Assembly: GCA_027923505.1 (NCBI GenBank)
Contig: BROI01000015.1
Span: forward strand, 724,240 to 788,239
Origin: Mayamaea pseudoterrestris
Lineage: Eukaryota > Bacillariophyta > Bacillariophyceae > Sellaphorales > Sellaphoraceae
Length of the DNA stretch: 64,000 nucleotides
Direction: 5' to 3'
The notes beneath the pieces were generated by a model. That model did not search any database. It was not told the origin of the DNA and was given only the letters and a program-made list of their open reading frames with translations. This document shows, in pieces, positions 1 to 8,151 of this stretch. Every line of letters begins with the position of its first letter. The stretch's first letter is position 1. Both the position numbers and the translations under genes were made by a program.

Positions 1-86
1 GAGGTGCACCGCTAGCAATTGTTGTATCTGCTCAGTCTCACCGTGGCATACATGGTGAAGGATACTGAGGTGACCAATGATTGAAT

Positions 87-656
87 TGGGGCAATCAGCC
101 GGGTGCTGATGTGCCCTGCAGCCAAAGGAGAGGCTGGCCATTCCGCAGTGGTTGCATGTGCGGAGTCTCAGGGCATGTGATGCTTCACTAAAGGAAATCA
201 CCCGGAAACTCCGGGTGCTGACCAGTCATCGATTCACTGTCTGCAGGTTGTTGATCAGGGGTGAACAGGTGGGACAAACAAACAAACAAGCTGGCTAGAC
301 AACAGGGTTGGCAAGCAAGCAAGCAAGAGGAATGAGAGGCAGATTGGCCAGGTTGTCTGCTCATTGATGTCTCCATGATGTCGTCCCGAACCATCGATGA
401 TGTGTGTATCACTCAGAGTGTACTCATAAGGTATCTTATGAGTGTCCCCAAGGCAGTCTCCTCTAAACATCCGCCCTGAGCCGAACAATCAGCACGGGTG
501 CTGATTGCCCTCCGTCGCCCAGCTGTTTCTTTCCGCGGTGCATGGCTGTATCCAGTGCAGCTGCCCCTCAGGAGGCAGCGATGTCCATGTGGTTGGCAAG
601 AAATCACCCGGAAATCCGGGTCCCTGAGCAACCACGTCATCGATGATGACTGGCAG
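87..656. repeat. two diverged copies of a two-hairpin unit
   Basis: A unit starting near 87 recurs near 487, about 400 bases on. Each copy has two inverted repeats in the same order. The first is AATCAGC...GCTGAT (about 93-110; in the second copy a perfect 9-bp stem AATCAGCAC/GTGCTGATT with a 2-base loop, 487-506). The second is ACCCGGA...TCCGGGT (about 199-216 and 605-621). The flank AAATCACCCGGAAA is the same at 195 and 601. Sequence between the hairpins is much less alike. The element family is not known to me; it may be the subterminal part of a mobile element. Confidence 0.5.
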
Positions 657-947
657 CGAGTCCTGTCTTGACAGGAGTCGCCTCAACCCACACGACAACA
701 GCTAGCTGGATGGACGTCCCGCCACACAACAACAAAGGCCGTGTGGTGAGAACCACGAAAAGAAACAAGGAAGAAAGAAAGAAGAACGAGAAGAGAAGGA
801 AACCCAGTGGCTGAGATCCTCCCGCTCCCCACGTGATGGGGGAGTAGCTAAAGGCGAGGAGCGCACAAACCCGTCGCGCACACGTGCGCGCGAAAGATCC
901 GGATGCAAATCTTTAGCTATGACCCGTAATTCTATAACTGAAATGTC
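657..947. other. no gene seen
   Basis: No convincing ORF. A purine-rich stretch (about 755-800) and a CACGTG core in a GC-rich context (about 875-892) are present. On the minus strand this is the region downstream of the recombinase stop codon and may hold the end of the DIRS-like element, but I could not fix a terminus. Confidence 0.3.
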
Positions 948-2438
948 TTATAATAAAATGGCGCCTTCAATGGCCTTTAAGGTCAGGCGTCCAACCTCGT
1001 GGGTACTTTCCCGTAGGTAGTGTTGTACCGACGGCGGAGACCAGCGTAATCGAAAGGCAATCTCCTCAATGGAGAGGCCCGCATTTTGCAAGGCAACTGC
1101 AGCTGTGACTCGATTTGAATGAGCTACAATGCTGTTGATATTCTGGCGCAGGAAGTGTTTCGGGTCAGGGTATGCTCCAACAACCACTTGCCGCATGACT
1201 TTAATGATATCGCGCGACTGCAAGTACTCGTAAGCGCCAGTGGCATCTTTGCGAAAGACCCCAAGCGGCTCACGTATTGCTTTCTTGTGTAGTTGTTGGG
1301 CGCGGGAGAGGATGGAAAGACTCGCGGCAATAGGGCAAATGAAAGGATGGCCCGACCGACGATACCGACGAATAGTGAAGTTGTTTTGGCTCTTATCGTA
1401 TCGAAAACGTAGGCGCAACTCGTATGCCTGGCTGCCATCTTTCAGGAGTGCGCTATGGCTAATGAGCACGTTGTGTTTAGAGTAGAAAGTAAAATCCAAG
1501 TCGACAAAGGCAAGTGGTTGGTGCGCCCATTCGCCCGCATCTTGGGTTGGCGGTACCTTGCTGAAGCAACCGCGTTTCGCTGTAGTCTGTGCGTACTCGT
1601 TTGCCCTGGAACCGGTAAAGGCCCCGAGGCAAGTCCAGTCAAAGACTGCTGCCTCCAAATCAAGCGCATGACGAACGTCTGTGTGGATGAGGCGCTTGAG
1701 TTTGGAGTAGAGGAACGCAAACATACTGTGGGTGTATGGCTCGCGCTTTTCCCGCGCCTGTTGCCATTTGCGGCGACTGGACAAGATATCATCTAAAACG
1801 GGATGAAGGCCACTGCCACGAGGGTCATTGATGGAGAAGCGCCGATTGAGTGCAGTTTCAAGTAGTGCATGCGCCGCTCTGAGGTATCCACTGAGCGTCT
1901 TCACCTTGAGGGGCTGTGGTTCATCAGTGCTCTGTCGGCGCAGCGCCCGTTTGTCCACTGCCAAGGATGTCTCGCCAGAGGAGACAGCATATAGATAGCT
2001 GGCTAGGACCGGGATTTCTTGCCCCGGTGCGATTGACGCGAAAAGACTGGTCGTTGAATCCTGCTTTAAGACTCCATTTTCCAAAATGCGAGGCGCGCTG
2101 GTCAAACGTGCGATCGTTGTGGGACCGAATGTCTCCTCGTTGGCGGTGTTGTTGATCACTGACGAGATAACTGTAAGCAGCTTGGACTCGACCAGGAAGA
2201 CCTTGCAATTGGCTAACACCTGCGTTTCCGGCGAGATAACGGATGCCCCCGCGAGAGTCGACGCCGTGAAGCGAGACAGTCTGTCGGCCTCCACATTGTC
2301 CTTGCCTGAATGTGTGTTTGCCTGGATGCGGAGAGATAATGTACTGTAAGTGGCAATGTGCATGAAAGAAATTGTGCCAGGCGGCGGAAGATGAGATCCT
2401 TGAGGAAACGCCTTTGGCTGAAACGTTCTAGCATGCAC
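948..2438 (-). CDS. tyrosine recombinase with residual RNase H C-terminus
   Basis: The 496-residue ORF ends with a tyrosine recombinase domain (about residues 180-490). The catalytic arginine is R278 in TGSRANEY. HSNR at 440-443 gives the H-x-x-R box, and the nucleophile is Y474 in VQHYLRES; W466 stands where many members have the third histidine. Residues 45-57 (GKDNVEADRLSRF) match the end of a retroelement RNase H rather than a recombinase. In DIRS-like elements the recombinase integrates a circular cDNA, so no DDE integrase is needed, and none is seen here. The start is uncertain: the ORF probably continues a former RT/RNase H reading frame, and its first ATG may not be used. It overlaps the preceding ORF in another frame, as is usual for DIRS elements. 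Confidence 0.75.
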   Translation of the reverse strand: MHARTFQPKAFPQGSHLPPPGTISFMHIATYSTLSLRIQANTHSGKDNVEADRLSRFTASTLAGASVISPETQVLANCKVFLVESKLLTVISSVINNTANEETFGPTTIARLTSAPRILENGVLKQDSTTSLFASIAPGQEIPVLASYLYAVSSGETSLAVDKRALRRQSTDEPQPLKVKTLSGYLRAAHALLETALNRRFSINDPRGSGLHPVLDDILSSRRKWQQAREKREPYTHSMFAFLYSKLKRLIHTDVRHALDLEAAVFDWTCLGAFTGSRANEYAQTTAKRGCFSKVPPTQDAGEWAHQPLAFVDLDFTFYSKHNVLISHSALLKDGSQAYELRLRFRYDKSQNNFTIRRYRRSGHPFICPIAASLSILSRAQQLHKKAIREPLGVFRKDATGAYEYLQSRDIIKVMRQVVVGAYPDPKHFLRQNINSIVAHSNRVTAAVALQNAGLSIEEIAFRLRWSPPSVQHYLRESTHEVGRLTLKAIEGAILL

Positions 2439-2689
2439 AGTCGTGCGGCGCTTGCAGGGTTTGTTTCGATGTCTTGCTCATCCTTCTTTATTTGCTCGAT
2501 GGTGGTTTCGTAGCGCGCTCGAGAAACAACATGCTCAGGCGCTTGATTGCGGTGCTCCCATGCTTGAAGAAAAGATTGATAGCCTTCGTAGGTGAATGAG
2601 TCTGATCCGTAACTTTGACTGCTTGGGTATGCATCTGAATCGTAAGTTGCGTCGTCTGAATTGGTTTCTTCATCGCCAGGATTGCTCAT
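2213..2689 (-). CDS. short acidic ORF, probable N-terminus of a deleted RT polyprotein
   Basis: This 158-residue ORF starts 30 bases after the Gag stop codon. The first 60 residues are rich in Ser, Asp, Tyr and Glu and look disordered; a helical stretch follows (about 60-100). The last 50 residues overlap the recombinase ORF in a different frame and are basic and unconserved-looking. In DIRS-like elements this is where the RT-RNase H polyprotein begins, so I read it as the start of that protein, cut by the deletion that removed RT and then running out of frame. No domain is recognised. Confidence 0.4.
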   Translation of the reverse strand: MSNPGDEETNSDDATYDSDAYPSSQSYGSDSFTYEGYQSFLQAWEHRNQAPEHVVSRARYETTIEQIKKDEQDIETNPASAARLCMLERFSQRRFLKDLIFRRLAQFLSCTLPLTVHYLSASRQTHIQARTMWRPTDCLASRRRLSRGHPLSRRKRRC

Positions 2690-2719
2690 GATGATTTCGA
2701 CTCGCTCTGTATCCCAGAC

Positions 2720-5269
2720 TCAAAGACCAGTGTATTGGTAGTAGCGGTCTCGCGTTGAGTCAATTGCTTCTTGATGCGTAAAGGCGTGTGGCATGGCTAT
2801 GTGCTCAAGAAAGAATTCTTGTAGATCTGCAAACATCACTTTTACGGCGTCTGATAGCTCGTACAGTGGAGGATTGATGAACAGGACGCTTTGCAAAACG
2901 TGGAATGGCGGTAGATCAGTCGAGTTGGCTTGTGACGGAATGTTGTTTGGAATTCTTGGAGCAAAGGTTGGATACAAGTGCTCGACTTCTTTTAGCTCGT
3001 CTGCTGTAAGGAAGTCTTTGGGTAGCCAGTCTCCTCGCCATTGCGCAAAGCTTGTCGCTACAAGTTCTTCTACACTTTCTTCTTCTTTCAATTCAATTGG
3101 AGGACTTGTTGTTGGAGTTGAATCCTTGTCGGCGCTGCAAGTTGTGACGTTGTCGGTGCGCTCATGTGTGTCGCATTCGTTGGCGTTTGTGGTTGTTGGC
3201 TCAAGATTGGTGGCTTCAGTTGTGTCGCTGCTCGTTGTGACGTTATTGGTGCTTTGCGTAGCGTCGTAGCCGTGGTAGGAATCGTTAAGATTGTTTGCTT
3301 GCTCTTCAATTGATGAGTGCGCTTGTTGCTCTGATTTACTTGGCTCGTCTTGTTCGTGAAATGGCAGACCCTTCCCGTCTTCTTGCTTCGTTTGCTCAAG
3401 TGTTTCAATGTTTTGAATTAAAGTGCTGAAGTGTTTCCGTTCTTGCTCGGTTGGAGTCTTGTTGTTGACAAATTCTTCTTCAAAGTCGCTTTCTTCTTCA
3501 TCACTTGTGCTTGGGTCGCCGCATATGGATGCCCAACTGCGTCCATTGAGATTTGACGATGGAAGATTTGGCTTTGGCTTTGGTGACTCGCTCGTTGTGG
3601 ACGACTTTGTTAAAGGCACCAATTCGACGGCTTGCTTCTTGTTGGTGGAGCTTGACGTTGTTCTTGCGCGTTTTGTTCGAGTTGTTGGTGGTGCTGGAGG
3701 CTGCTCGATTGATGAATCGTCTTCCGATGAATAGTCTTTAATCTGATGTGGCTGTAGACCGCGCCAATTGGTTTGTGGATATAAAGGCGACGGTGTTGGA
3801 GCTGCAGGAGTGCGAGTAGGGAGTGCTGGATAAGTTTCATCAACTAAGTCGGCATGTATGAAGGCAAATTCGCTCCTTGAGTTTGTAGAAGGATAACGGC
3901 GGCTTAAAGAGGAACGTTGCGAAGAGGAGCGATGCGATCGCTGAGTCAACTGAAGGGCTTCGTGTACTGCTGCAAGTCCTTGTTCAAGTAGTAATGGTGC
4001 TTGACGAGGCACTTGCTCGCGCATGATGGTTCGCGGGTGAGGCTCTTGACGATGGTTTTGATGCTCAAGTTGACGCTGCGGTTGCTCTTGATGATCTCGA
4101 CGATGATAATCATTGTCTCTTGGTTGGTCTCTTGTGCACTCGTTGTTGCGATTCTGGCGATAACGACGGTCTTCTTGTTGATCATCTTGAGGAAGACGAC
4201 GATCTGGCTGTCGATTTGAATTGCGAGGACGCTCTCTTGGTCGTTCTAAACCCCGCTCTTGTTGCTCTCGTGCTTCTTCATCTTCCAATTGACGACGAGC
4301 TTCAATTGACAGGCGAGTGTTCCATCCGCGAGGCCGACGATGGGCGTTTTCGACTCGTTCAAAGCAGTCGGCGCTTCGATGATACGGTTGATGGCAAAGG
4401 TAGCATTTGAATGATGGTGGATTTCGCGTGTTGTTATAGTTGGTTTGCGGGCGTTCATTGCGAGTTGGCGGCGCTTGATGCTGACGAGTGTTTTGTTGGC
4501 GTGAAGTTTCTTGTTGCGGCGGTTCTGGTTGTGCTGCATATAGAACAATCTCGTTGACTCCTTGTATTAAAGCTTCTTCATCTTCTGCTGCGTAAATCGT
4601 TTGGTAGATAGTCGACACGACGCCTTCCATTTCGGTCTTGGTCAGGGCGCGTTGCTTGGTCTTTTGCTCTTGCGCTAGAGCGAGGCAGTATTGAGGCGGC
4701 AGCTTGTTCATGAGTGTAGCCATCAGGTCTTCTGCAAGAAGCGTTTGGTTGAACTTGATGGCTTGCGATTGCATGAGATCAATGAGGTCTTGAGGATTTG
4801 CTGTTGGTCGTTCGAGCTTGAGATTTTGAATGCTTCGTCGGTAAAGTGTTGGCGCCATGAACTTGTCTGGAGAAAATTTGATTTCCAATGCGTTGATAAC
4901 TTTCCAAGCTTCGCCTCCTGGATACTCTGTTGATTCTGCTCCAACTAGATGGTCGTTCAGCTCGGGGAATGGCGACAATGCGATGGAAAGCATTTGCATG
5001 AGCGTTTCATTCTGCTTGCGTTCCGCTTGTTTGTTTCGAATGATTTGGATTTCATCTGCCGTTGCGTTAGCTGCAGGATCAGTAATGACTTCATTCTGAG
5101 TAGCTGGTAAGTGCTCGGGTCGACTGCCTCTTATAGGACGGCGGCAGCCTGCAATTCTTGCATGATTCTTGAACTGGTTGAACCATGATGGAAAGGCTTC
5201 GATGGTGTTGGTTATCTTTGGCGTTTTGTAGAGTGCATTCATAGTGATGTCTTCTTGTTGGTCGGTCAT
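2720..5269 (-). CDS. Gag-like protein with CCHC zinc knuckle
   Basis: 849 residues. The N-terminal 250 residues are mostly helical and resemble a retroelement Gag capsid region (an AFPSWFNQFKNHA start, then LMNKLPPQY near 190-200). One zinc knuckle CYLCHQPYHRSADC (C-x2-C-x4-H-x4-C) lies near residues 290-303. After it comes a long Arg/Gln/Glu-rich segment (310-430), then an acidic Ser/Thr/Asn-rich tail, probably disordered. The ATG follows the stop of the upstream ORF by only a few bases, which suggests termination-reinitiation or internal ribosome entry on one transcript. Expected role: packaging the element RNA into cytoplasmic particles. The fold itself is inferred; the knuckle is seen directly. 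Confidence 0.65.
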   Translation of the reverse strand: MTDQQEDITMNALYKTPKITNTIEAFPSWFNQFKNHARIAGCRRPIRGSRPEHLPATQNEVITDPAANATADEIQIIRNKQAERKQNETLMQMLSIALSPFPELNDHLVGAESTEYPGGEAWKVINALEIKFSPDKFMAPTLYRRSIQNLKLERPTANPQDLIDLMQSQAIKFNQTLLAEDLMATLMNKLPPQYCLALAQEQKTKQRALTKTEMEGVVSTIYQTIYAAEDEEALIQGVNEIVLYAAQPEPPQQETSRQQNTRQHQAPPTRNERPQTNYNNTRNPPSFKCYLCHQPYHRSADCFERVENAHRRPRGWNTRLSIEARRQLEDEEAREQQERGLERPRERPRNSNRQPDRRLPQDDQQEDRRYRQNRNNECTRDQPRDNDYHRRDHQEQPQRQLEHQNHRQEPHPRTIMREQVPRQAPLLLEQGLAAVHEALQLTQRSHRSSSQRSSLSRRYPSTNSRSEFAFIHADLVDETYPALPTRTPAAPTPSPLYPQTNWRGLQPHQIKDYSSEDDSSIEQPPAPPTTRTKRARTTSSSTNKKQAVELVPLTKSSTTSESPKPKPNLPSSNLNGRSWASICGDPSTSDEEESDFEEEFVNNKTPTEQERKHFSTLIQNIETLEQTKQEDGKGLPFHEQDEPSKSEQQAHSSIEEQANNLNDSYHGYDATQSTNNVTTSSDTTEATNLEPTTTNANECDTHERTDNVTTCSADKDSTPTTSPPIELKEEESVEELVATSFAQWRGDWLPKDFLTADELKEVEHLYPTFAPRIPNNIPSQANSTDLPPFHVLQSVLFINPPLYELSDAVKVMFADLQEFFLEHIAMPHAFTHQEAIDSTRDRYYQYTGL

Positions 5270-5277
5270 GGTTGCGA

Positions 5278-7281
5278 TTAGAATGAGTAGTAAAAGTTTT
5301 GGCTATTGGTCGGACGTTGATAGCTAACGTTGTTGTCGGCAAATGGAGATTGACGGTTTGGGGTAGCTAAACGTTGCTGACGTGGCCAATTGAGTTGCTG
5401 ATGTGACGGAGTTTGAAAACGTGAACGAGCGTGGAACTGCTGAGCGTGTTGATCGCGACGATGGACACGTTGTTGATTTGTCACTTGTCGATTTCGTTGA
5501 GCTTGTAAGTGCAGCTGTCGTTGTTGTTGATTAAGAAGATGATTTAAACGAGTTACTTGAGCTTGAAGACTGTTTATATCGCGTGTATGATGAGTTGTAG
5601 TGTTGCGCGTGTCGTTGATGCGAGGCTGGACTCGAAGGGTTGGATTGGAGGTTCGGTTTTGCTGTCGGGTTGGCGTAACGATTCGATTCGCTTGTTGCTG
5701 TCTTAAACGTTGCTGGTAAGGACGATTGCTGTTCGTTTCGTTGCGTCGTTGATTGCGTCTTTGACTAACAGTGATTCGATTGCGTTGAAGATTGATCGAA
5801 GCTTGTTGCGTTGTTGATGCGCGCTCTTGACTTGCTTGTCGCTGTCTGTTTCGTTGTTGAAGAAGTGCTTGACGACGGTCTGCGACGCTTTGAACTGCTG
5901 CGATGCGAGATGCTTCTTGGTAAGTGCTTGAAACGTTCTGTGAGCGAAGAGTTTGTTGCGATGGTCTCGTGTCTTGGCGATGCGCTTGTCTAACTGGCGC
6001 TCGATTTGCTTCTTGTTGGCGAATTGAATTGATTGATCGGCAAGTATGCGTCGTGCTTGTTGGCAATGTCTCTAATTGCTCGTTGACTGGCGATGAGTTG
6101 CTGCTTGGCGAAGGTACGTGTGTTTGCGTATTGGCGATGCACACAGAACAAGCGCACGTCGTCTCTGTGTTTATATCTGGTACTTCAGAAAGTCTTTGTA
6201 AGTCTTGACGTCTGTTTTCTTCGTCCTTTTGAAGCAGGAAACGGGTCTTCTTGAGGAAGTAAAGAGTTACTGGATGCGATAGGCCTTTTGCTTCGAATTC
6301 GTCTCGTTCGTTGCGCAAAGTGTCTTCTAGTAGAAGAATCTCCTTCTCTTCGGGCGTGAAAGGATTGTTCGGTCGGCAAAGATCAAGGCTCTTGTAAAAG
6401 TCTGCTCGCTTTTTGTCAAGGAAGATTAATGACTTTGGAGAAAAGATGAAGGCTTTGAGAAAGGGTACGTTACTGTCGATGTAACTTGTTTCGGCGTCTG
6501 ATTGTGCGGTTGACTTGGCAACTTTTGCTAATCCTTCTTCTTTAAATTCTTCCGCAATGTGACTGTAAAACACTTCGTTGTTGGCTAGGTCTTTAAACTG
6601 ATTGAAGCGCTTCTCACAAGCTTGTTCTGGGTCGATTGGCTTTGATGAAGGCGGCGGTAGAATACCTCGAAAGATCCAGGCGAAACGCTTGTCTTCTTCG
6701 TCCCAAGTCCAAGGGGTTGGAGGAGAGACGCGCGGGTCGTAACGATACCAGCCGTATCGAACGTTCGGGTGGTTGTAGACTGCTTTCTCTTCGTCAGTGG
6801 CGGGTCGTCCAGTTAGATGCCAGTCTTCGGGGTTGTTTGGTGAAAGACGACGAAGGCTGTCGCGCGGGTTGGACTCGATTGGAAGGCGCTCTCGTTCTTG
6901 ATTGCTTGCAATTTGGTCGGCGGCGGTAAGTCGGATTACTGGGCGGCCTTCTGGAGCGACCGATTGGAGACTTGAAGGGTTGAACTCGTGTAAAGTAATG
7001 TTGATGAAGAGGATGACGACTTGTAGAAGGCGTCGTGAAGAATTAAAGACTTGGCGGCTTGTGTTGAAGCGGCGAAGGAAACTGTAAAGAAGGCGCGTGA
7101 CTGGTGGAGTGAGAGGCGACTTGGAAAGAGTGCTCGGCAGACTAGGTAAAGTAGTTCTGCTCAACTGATGGAGACTTGAAATCTGCTCGACGACGTTGGC
7201 CTTGATCAAACGCTTGATCCGACTCGAGGTAAACTGAAAGATAAAGGCAAAAGGGTCGCTTGTAGGCTTGCTCTTGCTCAC
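5278..7281 (-). CDS. unknown ORF upstream of Gag
   Basis: 667 residues, not recognised. The N-terminal 90 residues are basic and helical. Residues about 100-360 form the most domain-like part, with many Trp/Tyr/Pro residues (for example NVRYGWYRYDPR and WTWDEEDKRFAWIF). From about residue 390 the protein is extremely rich in Gln, Arg, Asn and Thr, probably disordered and nucleic-acid binding. It is the first ORF of the putative polycistronic element RNA and ends 8 bases before the Gag ATG. It could be an accessory nucleocapsid or a second structural protein. DIRS elements usually start with Gag itself, so an additional large leading ORF is unusual. Confidence 0.45.
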   Translation of the reverse strand: MSKSKPTSDPFAFIFQFTSSRIKRLIKANVVEQISSLHQLSRTTLPSLPSTLSKSPLTPPVTRLLYSFLRRFNTSRQVFNSSRRLLQVVILFINITLHEFNPSSLQSVAPEGRPVIRLTAADQIASNQERERLPIESNPRDSLRRLSPNNPEDWHLTGRPATDEEKAVYNHPNVRYGWYRYDPRVSPPTPWTWDEEDKRFAWIFRGILPPPSSKPIDPEQACEKRFNQFKDLANNEVFYSHIAEEFKEEGLAKVAKSTAQSDAETSYIDSNVPFLKAFIFSPKSLIFLDKKRADFYKSLDLCRPNNPFTPEEKEILLLEDTLRNERDEFEAKGLSHPVTLYFLKKTRFLLQKDEENRRQDLQRLSEVPDINTETTCACSVCIANTQTHVPSPSSNSSPVNEQLETLPTSTTHTCRSINSIRQQEANRAPVRQAHRQDTRPSQQTLRSQNVSSTYQEASRIAAVQSVADRRQALLQQRNRQRQASQERASTTQQASINLQRNRITVSQRRNQRRNETNSNRPYQQRLRQQQANRIVTPTRQQNRTSNPTLRVQPRINDTRNTTTHHTRDINSLQAQVTRLNHLLNQQQRQLHLQAQRNRQVTNQQRVHRRDQHAQQFHARSRFQTPSHQQLNWPRQQRLATPNRQSPFADNNVSYQRPTNSQNFYYSF

Positions 7282-7962
7282 TCAATACTCCGCTTGTTGC
7301 TGCAGAGCTTTGGAAATTCGAGGTTGACAGAAAGGGCTTGAAGAAATCCGCGTCCGGTTTTGTTCAATGCTTTGGAAACTTGGTAAAAAGATCTTGGTTC
7401 AATCGGCAAGTAATTACTTTGCTTGAGATCCAAGATGAAGGTCCGTACGGAAGTAGGGAGAAAAGACGGTTTAAACGCTAAAAGACTGGGGAAACTTTGA
7501 ATCTATTGTTAGTAGATCCTCTAGAATGAGACGAAAGTGAAGCGGTCGATTTCGCATCCAAGAGTGGCTTCTCATTCATACGTATGTATATTGTCTACCG
7601 GTCGTGTCATTTTGTACTGGCCATCCCGTAGGCGGGATGGCTCTCGTCCGTCTACAGAATTGGCAGTATAGTCTTCACTGCTGGTAGTGTTTGCACGGCT
7701 TCGCTCTGTAGAGGCCCAACATTCGCTGTGTACGCCGGTTCCAGTATTCGATGTACCTGCGGTAGTCTTTCTACGGTTGTCAGTCGTGAATTCTTCGGGT
7801 ACGGTGAAGTGTGTAGGGTTTGGGCCAGTGGCTGACTTTCTACTCTCGCCGTCGTAGGAGTGTGGTCGTGAACGGGATGTTCCGTGTCTTGGTGCCGCTG
7901 AGACCGTGTCGATGTCCTTTTCAATGTTGCTTTGTTCGTCGGCCAAAACGGGGATCCCAGCA
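7282..7962. other. leader of the DIRS-like element, no clear gene
   Basis: 681 bases between the first ORF of the DIRS-like element and the broken copia LTR. A 132-codon minus-strand ORF (7572-7970) is Ser/Thr-rich, has no recognisable domain and runs into the copia LTR, so I do not call it a gene. The region should hold the promoter and 5' terminus of the minus-strand element. Confidence 0.35.
7620..7641. repeat. perfect 9-bp hairpin
   Basis: GCCATCCCG / CGGGATGGC separated by the 4-base loop TAGG. It lies about 340 bases upstream of the first ORF of the DIRS-like element on the minus strand. It could be a structured leader or part of an element terminus; only the stem is directly seen. Confidence 0.5.
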
Positions 7963-8151
7963 GTTTGCACTTAACCACGTAAGCTTGCAGACTGACGCAA
8001 GCTCTTCTTGCAATTCAAGTTGAATCGCACCTTGTTGCTTTCTTTGGACCGTTTTGGCTTCTTGCGGGTTACCTCAGTCCACTCATCGTTAGCTAACTCA
8101 TCCTCATCCTTAAGTCGGTCCGAGCACCGTGAAGACTCGCTATTCACAACA
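7963..8151 (-). repeat. truncated 3' LTR, contains pol C-terminus
   Basis: Matches 13385-13573 almost perfectly (TTTGGACC here against TTTTAACC there is the only difference seen). The LTR 5' end is TGTTGTGAATAG at 8151 on the minus strand. The LTR tail beyond 7963 is missing; the 5' LTR continues further left (toward 13200-13290). The last 60 codons of pol, including its TAA at 7971-7973, lie within this repeat. Confidence 0.85.

Larger units (their letters stand above)
948..7281 (-). mobile_element. DIRS-like tyrosine-recombinase retroelement lacking RT
   Basis: Four tightly packed minus-strand ORFs run in the order unknown ORF (5278-7281), Gag with a zinc knuckle (2720-5269), a short acidic ORF (2213-2689) and a tyrosine recombinase (948-2438). 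The recombinase ORF opens with what looks like the last residues of an RNase H domain (GKDNVEADRLSRF), which in DIRS-like elements lies just upstream of the recombinase. No reverse transcriptase is found anywhere between Gag and this tail, so I infer an internal deletion joined near 2390-2440. The intact flanking ORFs suggest the deletion is young or that the shortened form is mobilised in trans. Terminal repeats of the DIRS type were not identified. Confidence 0.6.

Noticed and set aside
7572-7970. 132-codon minus-strand ORF beside the broken LTR
   Set aside because: It crosses the LTR edge and has no domain; probably chance.
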